64,000 nt of DNA from Debaryomyces hansenii CBS767 (taxonomy: Eukaryota; Ascomycota; Pichiomycetes; Serinales; Debaryomycetaceae). The notes beneath the pieces were generated by a model. The model did not search any database. It saw only the letters and a program-made list of their open reading frames with translations, and was not told the DNA's origin. This document shows positions 31,476 through 41,100 of this stretch, piece after piece. The DNA is taken from positions 496,001 to 560,000 of the forward strand of contig NC_006046.2 of NCBI RefSeq assembly GCF_000006445.2, written 5' to 3'. The translations under genes and the position numbers were made by a program. Within the stretch, counting starts at the first letter, position 1; each line of letters starts with the position of its first letter.

Positions 31476-31963
31476 TTCCAAGAATGATACAACTTTCGCC
31501 TAATCGGAAGTATTACCGCTTATTCAGATTGCACGTACACCAATTGCAAAGTCAACGATCTAATGAGACAAAATTACCGTAAAAATTACCGTAAAAATGA
31601 CCAACAAAATATCAAAATAACCTCTAACACCAATATGTTTACCGTAGCGTTTTAACCAACAGATACCAGATCTAGGTTGGTGGTTTCTGACTAGAAGTAA
31701 TGATTATCAAATGTCGTGTTTATCAGTTTCTTTTTTTTTTCTTTTTTGTGTAGGAAAATGTCGGAGCCCAAAAAGTTGGTATTATTATGTCCGATGGAAA
31801 GTCTTCATTAATATTTTGCAAAAATTGTATTGCTAACGGTTTGAATAGACAAGATAGATATAAGACTTATTACGTATATACTGGATAGATTTGCTAGACA
31901 GGTATAGTAATATTGAGTATAAAAATAAGTTGGTTGATAGTTTAAGGATAAACTAGACGTATA
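31476..31963. other. ALG13 / zinc-finger gene divergent promoter
   Basis: A 488-base spacer. A 12-base unit (ATTACCGTAAAA) occurs twice in tandem near 31573-31597 with a decayed third copy, and a pyrimidine-rich T tract lies near 31731. No gene was recognised. Confidence 0.55.
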
Positions 31964-34900
31964 ATGGATACGCAGAGAAGTTCAACTTCTAGTAATAAGT
32001 CGCCCAATTCATCGGCATCCACTCCACAATCAGCTAGCGGTTTAGCATCAGGGGCTACTCAGCCGATACCGAAGAAGTCACAGCAGATTAAAACTGATAA
32101 ACCGAGACCGCATATTTGTTCAATATGTACGAGGGCGTTTGCGAGATTGGAACACTTGAAACGACACGAGAGGTCACATACGAACGAGAAACCGTTCCAA
32201 TGTGCTGTTTGTGGACGGTGTTTTGCCAGAAGAGACTTGGTGTTGAGACATCAACAGAAATTGCATGGCAGTTTGCCTAATATCATGCGCCGGGGTTCAT
32301 CGAAGGACATGGACATCAACGAACACGTTATTGTGTTGACCAACAATACGGATGCAAATGCACCGCTTCCAGCTTCTTTGAACCTGGACGGATCGTTGGC
32401 TTTATCCAACGGTATAAATTCGTTGTCTCCGGGGCAGTCGCAGCTTTTTTCACCACCCAAAAGTAACGAATATGGGGGACCAAATAATGCGAATAACGTT
32501 AACATGAGCAGCGCTAATAATAATGCGAACCAGAGCAGCCAGCATCAACAGGGACAGCTTCGGACTTCATTATTTAACCACCTTAATTCATACACCTTGA
32601 AGTCGCAAATGGGTAATAACCAGTACCCGGGTGCCACTAACAATGGAACGGTTATACCATCGCCGATTCCGACAAACTCGAATCACAACACCCCTCCTAA
32701 TTTGGCCCACCAGAATACGAACACTTCGCTTCCAAATGTTACCCAACAGCCATCACCTCAAGCTGGTGATTCTCCTAACAAGCATACGAAGCAATATAGT
32801 AATATTCCTCCTCATTTACGCCAACAACAATCCCAATATCGCCATGCGTCATTCTCGGCATCTTCAGCAACATCATATACTAATGTGAAGGATTCTCTTG
32901 ATATTCTGCAAAATAACACTATTGCTGAAGCACCAGAGCAGGTAGAGTTTGCGACTCCTCAGTTATCGGCAATGGACATGCATTCGAAGCGTTTAATATC
33001 TGAGTTGGATTTACATTCATTGGGTCTTGATATTGACAATATAGACAGTCTTGATTTAGGACATAATACGCATCATCCAGCTTTTAATCAATTGCCTCAT
33101 AGTTCAACTCATGCTTCAAAACCAATTCCAAAGGACTCATCTTATGCGGAGCAGGAGCTTATCGCTGCCCATCAGTTTCAAAATCCAAACCATCCGCATC
33201 ATATTAAAGGTACAACTCCTATAGATCCTGATATGTATGCACCAAATGATGCTAATATGATGCAACATATGCTACAGATGAATGGTATTAATAGCGAAGC
33301 AAGTTTTGAGAATTTGCCAAGTTTACCTAAATATGGTGCTCGTGCTGGATTTGCTTTGAATAGTGCAGTAATACAGGAAAAACAAAAGAGGAAGAGCAAT
33401 TCTACAACGAATTCAACAGATCGTAAAAGATTGAAGACGGATATCAGTATTCAATCTGGAGACGATTGGTTAGAGGATATGATTAACGCTCCATTTGCAT
33501 CAACATTTTTTCCGGCGTCGTACCATGCTGGATTTGAAGATTCTGTTGACTTTGTGCCCGGCCAGATTGATGATATCTCTTCATTATTTAGAGCAAGACA
33601 AGTTGACTTACAACAAATTAATCCTTCAAATTATAAAATTAAAGACGAAAATGAATCTGATATCAACGTTGCCTTTAGTATAAATGATTCACATTCTAAT
33701 TTTATAACCGAGGAATTGCGTAATCGCATCATTTTAGTCAGTAACTTATCAAATTTACAATTTCCTTCATTAGAAGAGCTAAACTCATATATGAAATTAT
33801 ATGAGAAAGAATTCAATAAGTTCTTTCCATTCATTCATTTACCTTCTTTAAAAAACCCAATGGTTGATTGTTTTGAGAACATTCCATTATTGCTTGCAAT
33901 GGGAACTATAGGTGCGTTATATTCTTATCACGACAATAATTCTTTGCTTTTATTTAATTTATCTAAATCGCAGATTCAACAATTTTTTGAAAAAGAGGTT
34001 ACAACGAAGCATTTAGAACTCAGGAAGATACCACTAATTGTCCATCAATGCTTAATATTACACATTTTCATTGCAATGTTTTTAAATGAGCCTGACATGG
34101 TTGATATTACATCGAAGCAAATGAAATCCATGGTGGGATTAATTAAGTCAACAGACTTCAATAAACCGTTGGAAAGATTCTTGGTTCCGCCATCGCAATT
34201 TGATAAGAAGGACCCAGGCAGTATTCAAAGCAATTTCGATTATTTCATAATGGCTCAATCGCGGGTGCGTACCCTTAATTGCTTTTATATGCTTGAAGTG
34301 TTCAGAACCTCGCTAATTAGGGTACCAATCCAGTTTTCTGCATTAAATGTTAGCTGCGGTACTCATTGTTTGAATGAAAATTTATGGAGAAGTAATGATT
34401 CAAGTCAATGGGTAAACCAATTAACAAATAACACTCAACCATTGATTGATTTGAGTAATGGGGAATCGTTACAATCAATGATCGGTGATTTGAACAATCA
34501 CTATCATGATACTAAAATATCTTTCTACGGCTTGTTATCATTATTAATGTATATCCATGAGCAAATTCATACAGAGGTATTGAAGTATAAACAATTCAAT
34601 TCTACTTTATGGAGATTAAACTCCAGACCACGTTTAGAATCCCTAATTAAGTCCTGGGAGTCAATTTTTATTAAGAACGGAGGGATTTTAGTTGTTAATG
34701 GCCACAATAATCACTTGCTAAATGCAAATAATGAATTCAAGATTATTTTGCCTCTTTATTCGCTTGCGAAAATAAACATATGTATGAATATAACCCCGAT
34801 AATGGAAAGGGTATTGTATAAAGATTGGAATGGTATGAACCAAGCTATATTGTCATTAGATGACGATAAGGAAGCATTGAAAGAATGTGTCTTGTACTCG

Positions 34901-35398
34901 ACCGAAATTTTGTCGTTATGGACGCACAATGTTTCGATAGTTGATGATTCAAAGCGGACATCTTTAAGAACACCAGTTTTCTTTGTTACGTGCGTATTTG
35001 CTTCAGTCATGATTATATCCCACTATTTGTATTCTATGGAAGAAACAAAAGCTCAAGGTTTAAGTCCATCTAAAAAGAGTCTCTGGATGAAGTGCGAAAC
35101 CTTATTACAAGCGGCTGAAAAGGTGTTACCACCTATAGGTGACACCAAGAACTATTCAGAGTTTCTTAAAAACCAATTTGCTGGAGTGTCACTGTCGGAT
35201 ATTAATACTACAAAGAAATTGATATCTTCAAATTCAAATGAAGGTACAATTATTGCATCCATTAAGAAGTCCAAATTATCCGTTAAATGCTTATATTTGG
35301 GTTTACATATGTTGGCAGATACGTCAATATGGCCCTTGGCAATAGGATTCGCGGAAGCGCTTAAGAATAGAGCGACATATATCACAAATCGTAAATAG
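31964..35398 (+). CDS. RSF2: C2H2 zinc-finger transcription factor, Rsf2/Tda9/Adr1 type
   Basis: A 1144-residue factor with two adjacent C2H2 fingers near the N terminus: C52/C55/H68/H72 (HICSICTRAFARLEHLKRH) and C80/C83/H96/H101 (FQCAVCGRCFARRDLVLRH). The pair and the preceding basic KPRPH are typical of Rsf2/Tda9 and Adr1, regulators of respiratory, glycerol or alternative-carbon genes in S. cerevisiae. A Ser/Asn/Gln-rich linker follows. The C-terminal half (about residues 580-1130) looks like a fungal-specific transcription factor domain, which favours Rsf2/Tda9 over Adr1. The symbol is a family label only. Confidence 0.8.
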   Translation: MDTQRSSTSSNKSPNSSASTPQSASGLASGATQPIPKKSQQIKTDKPRPHICSICTRAFARLEHLKRHERSHTNEKPFQCAVCGRCFARRDLVLRHQQKLHGSLPNIMRRGSSKDMDINEHVIVLTNNTDANAPLPASLNLDGSLALSNGINSLSPGQSQLFSPPKSNEYGGPNNANNVNMSSANNNANQSSQHQQGQLRTSLFNHLNSYTLKSQMGNNQYPGATNNGTVIPSPIPTNSNHNTPPNLAHQNTNTSLPNVTQQPSPQAGDSPNKHTKQYSNIPPHLRQQQSQYRHASFSASSATSYTNVKDSLDILQNNTIAEAPEQVEFATPQLSAMDMHSKRLISELDLHSLGLDIDNIDSLDLGHNTHHPAFNQLPHSSTHASKPIPKDSSYAEQELIAAHQFQNPNHPHHIKGTTPIDPDMYAPNDANMMQHMLQMNGINSEASFENLPSLPKYGARAGFALNSAVIQEKQKRKSNSTTNSTDRKRLKTDISIQSGDDWLEDMINAPFASTFFPASYHAGFEDSVDFVPGQIDDISSLFRARQVDLQQINPSNYKIKDENESDINVAFSINDSHSNFITEELRNRIILVSNLSNLQFPSLEELNSYMKLYEKEFNKFFPFIHLPSLKNPMVDCFENIPLLLAMGTIGALYSYHDNNSLLLFNLSKSQIQQFFEKEVTTKHLELRKIPLIVHQCLILHIFIAMFLNEPDMVDITSKQMKSMVGLIKSTDFNKPLERFLVPPSQFDKKDPGSIQSNFDYFIMAQSRVRTLNCFYMLEVFRTSLIRVPIQFSALNVSCGTHCLNENLWRSNDSSQWVNQLTNNTQPLIDLSNGESLQSMIGDLNNHYHDTKISFYGLLSLLMYIHEQIHTEVLKYKQFNSTLWRLNSRPRLESLIKSWESIFIKNGGILVVNGHNNHLLNANNEFKIILPLYSLAKINICMNITPIMERVLYKDWNGMNQAILSLDDDKEALKECVLYSTEILSLWTHNVSIVDDSKRTSLRTPVFFVTCVFASVMIISHYLYSMEETKAQGLSPSKKSLWMKCETLLQAAEKVLPPIGDTKNYSEFLKNQFAGVSLSDINTTKKLISSNSNEGTIIASIKKSKLSVKCLYLGLHMLADTSIWPLAIGFAEALKNRATYITNRK

Positions 35399-35630
35399 AT
35401 CGATACAATTTGCATAATTATTTATTATACCATTTATGTTTGTAGAAGTCACGAGCGCTAATATCAAAAAAAAAATTTAAAAAAAATTTAAAAAGAAATT
35501 GCATATATCTATTCAATAGTGTATCTAAGTAGTCAGATATTTTCAAGTAATCAAGGTGACTTTCTTCAAAACTTATATCACAGGAGCTTTGAAAAAGATC
35601 TCTTTAGGTAAGAAGTATAAACTTGGAGGT

Positions 35631-36902
35631 ATGACTTTTGAAACGAAGATGAAAGGCCGCCAATTATATGATGCAATCGGCCAACCTAAGACAATAGTAG
35701 CGCCAATGGTTGACCAATCCGAATTGGCATGGAGAATATTGTCAAGAAGATATGGTGCTGATTTATGTTATACTCCAATGTTCCATGCACGTTTATTTGC
35801 AACTGAAGAAAAATATCGCAATAACATGTGGTCAGAACTAGATGGAGATAAAGAGAAAGATAGACCTTTGATTGTACAATTCTGTGCTAATGATTCGGAT
35901 TACTTGTTGAAAGCAGCTAAGTTTGTGGAAGATAAATGTGATGCTGTTGACTTGAATTTGGGATGTCCACAAGGAATCGCTAAAAAAGGGAATTATGGTG
36001 CATTTTTAATGGATGATTGGGATTTAGTCTATAAATTGATAAAGAATTTGCATGATAATTTGAAATGTCCTGTGACTGCAAAAATAAGAGTTTATGATGA
36101 TTGGGAAAAATCATTGGAATATGCCAAACTTGTGTTGAATGCTGGTGCGCAATTCATCACAATCCATGGTAGAACCAGGGATATGAAAGGCCAAGCAACA
36201 GGTTTAGCAAATTGGGAAATATTGAAATATTTGAAAGATAACTTGCCTAAAGACCAAGTATTTTTTGCAAACGGTAATATTTTATATCCGTCCGATCTTG
36301 AAAGGTGTACAAACGTTGTTCGATGTGATGCCGTTATGTCAGCTGAAGGAAACTTATATAATCCAGGGGTTTTCTGGACCAAATCAGACGACATAGATAA
36401 ACAGTTTGCAAGAGTTGACAGGATGTTACGGGAATATTTTGAAATAGTTAAAAGCTGTCCTGGCGAAGCATCTAAACACTCGATGAAGGCCCACTTTTTC
36501 AAGTTATTGCATGCGTTTTTAAGTGTACATACAGAATTAAGACCAGTGATTGGAAGAACAAGTGTTCATGCCAACATTGACGATTGGGAAGCGATTGTGG
36601 TTAAAGTCGAAGAAATTGTGGCCAAGATTTACGAACAGTCGAATATTGTCGAACTAGACGTAATTACAGTGGGAGAAGTTCAGACCTGGGGTGGGGCATA
36701 TAAAACCATTCCGTATTGGAGATGCCAACCGTATTTTAGAAAAGTTAACGGTGAGAAGCAAAATACAAGAGTTTTAAAGGTTGCTGCGGATAGAAGCCAA
36801 AAGAATGCGGTGGAGCAAAATCGCAGTGAAATCGCTGGTAAAAGGAAGGCTGATGACGAACTTCAAGTCGATGACAGAAAGAGAATAGACACAACTGCAT
36901 AA
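35631..36902 (+). CDS. DUS1: tRNA-dihydrouridine synthase Dus1
   Basis: A 423-residue flavoenzyme that reduces uridine to dihydrouridine at D-loop positions 16/17 of tRNAs. The FMN barrel starts at KTIVAPMVDQSELAWRIL. The DUS signature is clear (AVDLNLGCPQGIAKKGNYGA, with the catalytic Cys), followed by VTAKIRVYDDWEKSLEYA, FITIHGRTRDMKGQ and the FANGNI phosphate-binding block. The tail is Lys/Arg-rich. The open frame extends upstream to a GTG at 35556, which cannot serve as a normal start in yeast; the ATG at 35631 gives the expected N terminus, and 35649 is an alternative. Confidence 0.93.
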   Translation: MTFETKMKGRQLYDAIGQPKTIVAPMVDQSELAWRILSRRYGADLCYTPMFHARLFATEEKYRNNMWSELDGDKEKDRPLIVQFCANDSDYLLKAAKFVEDKCDAVDLNLGCPQGIAKKGNYGAFLMDDWDLVYKLIKNLHDNLKCPVTAKIRVYDDWEKSLEYAKLVLNAGAQFITIHGRTRDMKGQATGLANWEILKYLKDNLPKDQVFFANGNILYPSDLERCTNVVRCDAVMSAEGNLYNPGVFWTKSDDIDKQFARVDRMLREYFEIVKSCPGEASKHSMKAHFFKLLHAFLSVHTELRPVIGRTSVHANIDDWEAIVVKVEEIVAKIYEQSNIVELDVITVGEVQTWGGAYKTIPYWRCQPYFRKVNGEKQNTRVLKVAADRSQKNAVEQNRSEIAGKRKADDELQVDDRKRIDTTA

Positions 36903-37020
36903 TAAACTGTATATATAAGTCATATATAAGAATTGTATAATAATTATCGAACATATATAATCTTTTGAAATACTGTATATAGTAGATATTTTTTTTAAAA
37001 TGATTTACGTAGTCTGATTC

Positions 37021-37839
37021 ATGCTATATATTCTTCTTCCTTTTAGGTCTTTAATCATTTTTATCCGTACGTTTTTGATCGTTTTATTCCTATTATTTGT
37101 CTGGAATATAAGAAACTGGTCATTTCTGGCTTCAAAAAAAATGTCACAATTAATTCCAGCTGTTAGAGTAGCTGCAACCGCTAAACCAGCCAAAAGTGCT
37201 ATTATCTTCGTCCACGGATTAGGTGATAGTGGTTCTGGATGGTCATGGTTCCCACAATTAGCAAAACAAAGCAATATTATAAAAAACTGCGATTCTATTA
37301 ACTATGTGTTTCCTAATGCTCCATTGATGCCAATCACAGCAAATGGTGGATACGTTATGCCAGGGTGGTTTGACATTTACGAATTCGGTAACCCAGAAGC
37401 CAAGCAAGACATCGATGGTTTTCACAAGAGTTGTGAAACTTTAAAAAGCCTTATTAAGGAACAGATTGACAACCACGATATTCCAGCTGACAAAATTATA
37501 ATAGGTGGATTTTCGCAAGGAGCAGCAGTTTCTTTAGCCACTGTTGCATTATTGGACTTCAAGGTCGGGGGTGTTGTAGCTTTATCGGGGTTCTCTCCAA
37601 TTAAAGAAAGTCTTCCACAAATAATGAATAAGGCTAACCTCGAAACCCCAATCTTCCAGGGTCATGGTACTGCTGATCCTATTGTTAATTTTGACTTTGG
37701 TAAGCAAACTAGTGAACTTTATCAAAAGCTAGGATTCAAAAATGTTAAGTTCCACACATATCCAGGAGTTGCACACAGTGCAAGTGAAGAAGAATTGGCT
37801 GATGCCATGAACTTTATCGATGATGTGCTTAAGAAATAG
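37021..37839 (+). CDS. Acyl-protein thioesterase 1-like serine hydrolase
   Basis: An alpha/beta hydrolase matching yeast acyl-protein thioesterase 1, which removes palmitate from proteins such as G-alpha. From the inner ATG at 37141 (MSQLIPAVRVAAT) it is 232 residues, the usual length. The oxyanion segment IIFVHGLGDSGSGW, nucleophile elbow GGFSQGAAVS, acid GHGTADPIV and terminal His in YPGVAHSAS form the catalytic set. From the outer ATG (37021) 40 residues are added with one strong hydrophobic helix (about 5-30), giving a possible membrane-anchored form. Both starts are in frame. Confidence 0.9.
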   Translation: MLYILLPFRSLIIFIRTFLIVLFLLFVWNIRNWSFLASKKMSQLIPAVRVAATAKPAKSAIIFVHGLGDSGSGWSWFPQLAKQSNIIKNCDSINYVFPNAPLMPITANGGYVMPGWFDIYEFGNPEAKQDIDGFHKSCETLKSLIKEQIDNHDIPADKIIIGGFSQGAAVSLATVALLDFKVGGVVALSGFSPIKESLPQIMNKANLETPIFQGHGTADPIVNFDFGKQTSELYQKLGFKNVKFHTYPGVAHSASEEELADAMNFIDDVLKK

Positions 37840-38128
37840 ATGTACGAACGCTTATAGAGTAGATTCATGTATTTGTTTAATGTTGTCTATAAATTGGCAG
37901 AAATTTCTGTAGGAATTTTTGGGAGTAATATTATTAGTCTTATATAGTTTACATCATCGGCCTACAATATACATTCCGTAGACTACGGTGAATACATACT
38001 TATTCTACTACGAATGCAAAAAAAAAAACTACATTCTGGGTTCATTTTGTGCGACAATCAACACGTAGTGTTTCTCCAGCTCAATATATTTATCTTTATC
38101 AGACTTGAATATAACTTGGCAAGCAGAT

Positions 38129-41100
38129 ATGGATCCTGCTAAAAACCTGAACGGTATCTTGAAAGTGATTCCCTCGTTTGGTTTCAAAAAGACTGATATG
38201 TCTCAGTTATCATCCAAAGATAAACGATACGTCCAACAGGTTGAAAAGGCCCTTGCGTCGTTTGATTCACTTGAAGAATGGGCAGACTACATTGCATTCT
38301 TATCTAGATTACAGAAATCATTACAATTGAGCGACGACAATAACGCGGCTCATACATTACCAGGGATTGTTTATTCCCATCAAGTAGCGAACAAATTATC
38401 GCTTTGTTTGTCTTCAAGATTACCAAATGGTGTGCACCAAAAGGCATTGAGTTTATACGAGGACATCTTCCGTGCTCTCACTTCAAAAGCATTAAATGAT
38501 GAACTATCAATATGGATACCAGGCTTGCTACCTGTATTATCGTTTTGCTCGCTCCAGATTAAACCACAATTATTGAAATTATATAAAGAATACTTATTGG
38601 CCAACATTTCACCAAGCAACTTACGAATTGTATCTAAACCGTTGATTTTAAGTTTACTACCTGGACTTGATGACGAGAATTCGGAGTTATTTTCAGATGT
38701 CTTGGACTTGATGGATTTGTTGAAGAAAAAACTCAACAACGATGCTCATTTCTGGCAAAGCATGTTTTTATCAATTATTAGTAATCCGGAAAAGAGACTT
38801 GGAGCTCTTTGCTGGTGCAATAAAAGGTTACCTGTTTTTCAATCAATTGTATCTGAAGACAAGACAACAAGGTTTTCCGACGAAGCCCAGGCTTGCCTTA
38901 CTCCAGATTCTGGTCTTCTTATCAGAGCGTTTGCGGCATCCATCAACTCAACAACGAACTTCAATCCTGCAAGTGATATAATAGTTATTCGTGGATTCTT
39001 TGATTTACTTTTAACACATTTACCTCTTAACAGCAAAGTTTTGCATAAAATAATTTTTAATAAGGATAAGGAAATGCTAATGATGGCATGTTGTAGAGTA
39101 ACGTTAAGAAAGGATATGAGTTTGAACAGAAGGTTATGGAATTGGCTCTTGGGCCCTGAAAATGAACACCATAATATTGATACACCCAATGAATTATCGC
39201 GTGCTAAATACTTTCAAGAATATGGCTTGCAGTCATTAACATCTGGTCTACTTAAGATTATTGAAGGTTCGAAATACGACAGCGATCAAAAAGTCGATGC
39301 TTTAAGAATTTCATTATCTTTGATAATGGATAAATGGGAAATATGCCACACAATTACTGATAAGCTATTCTTGCCGATCATGGAAACATGCTTTCAAGAA
39401 TATAACCTTCAACAAAATAAAAATGAATCACATATATTGAGTTCTTCCCAGACATTTTTCGATGGTGTAGAGGCTTCGTATATTTGGAAGAACCTTATAT
39501 CTATGATCCTAGACGGACATAATGATAAACTCGATCTTATTTATTTTGTTTTGAACAACTTTGACTTTAATGAGGAAGAAATGGTGACAATCCATGTACC
39601 GATCGCAATTTTAGTTTTACTAAGAAGTGGAATTTATAGTTTGAAATGGCTTGATATCCTTGAACATCTTGTTAATTTAGTCCCACAACGAGCCTTTTCG
39701 TCAATTGTTGAAGACTTTGACGTAAAGAATTATACAAAAGATGAAATTATAACATCAGTAACAGACTATTATAATTCATTAGTCAATGATGAATCTACCG
39801 AGTTTCCTATTTCCTCTTATGCATTGCCTTCTTTGATACTAGATTCACTTGAAGAATTATACATAGAAAACTTAGACAATCCAGAATGTTCGTTACGATT
39901 GTGTTCCTTATTTTGTGAAATTTTATATACAATTCCTAATGATAATAAAGACGTTGCTTGGTCAAACAGACCCCTTGTGGTAAAAATGCTAGAGCAACCA
40001 GTAACGAACGAAGCAACAAGTCAAGCAGACAAGCAGAAAAATTTGCTTATTGCATTTAGTTTAACCAAAATACTTAATCATATTTCCAATGGTTTATCGG
40101 CCTTAGAGAAAGCTAAATTGCTCAAAATAATCTTATCCAATTTGTGGACGTCGTTAGTATCGCCATATCCTGCAAATTACCAAGTGGAGACTGTAAAATG
40201 TATTTTTGATCTTGAAATAAGTTGTCCAAATTATCACATAACCGCTGGTATTTTAAGACTTCTTTTGCAATCTCCCATTAATGAACGAGTACGAGCATTT
40301 TCCACGTTATGGGTTCATTCCAATTCATTTAATGATTCAAACGCTGTATTGGCAAGACCATTGCAGTTATTATTGGATGACATTCAAGAGGAGGATAATC
40401 AAAATTCAATGGCAGTTATTGATTTTATTGCATATGTATTTAAAAGTGGTTCAGGCAATAGGCTATTAAAATTACTCACCAGTCCACTATTAGATTTTGA
40501 ATTTATGAACGTTGATAGAAAAGAATTGGATTTTGATGATGATTTAGGTCAGTTTTCATATCATTTGAATACAATTTTAAATTTAATTAGAACTAATGGA
40601 AAGCCAGTAAAAGATGCCTTCAATACCGAATTGGCTGTGATGGATAATAGTGCCAAACTAAAAATTATCAAGTCAAATAATTGGGATATATCAACTTATA
40701 AATCATTAATGTTCTATGTTATTGAGAAGTTTTTTAGTTTAAAGCTTAATAAGGATATTAGGAATGATCCAGCTACAGTGAGTAATTATTACAAGAACAT
40801 AAACACTAGTCTTCAATTACTTTCTAATTTAGTTACTGGAAATGAACCAGACTTTGCAAACAAATTTCATATGCTTATAGACACATGCTCCTATTATACA
40901 AACCTTTCTGATAAGAAGCTATATGAAAGCGAATTGATAGAGAATAAATTTTTGAAGTGCATTCTACATTTCTTAAAGATAGCCCAGGATTTAAAAGTAA
41001 ACTTGAACTTGCTTCATATAGAAGATGAAGGCAAAGATCCGTTACTTGTTAGGTTTATTATTAAGGGTATAGAAAAATCTCAGACTTCCCTTTTATTAGA

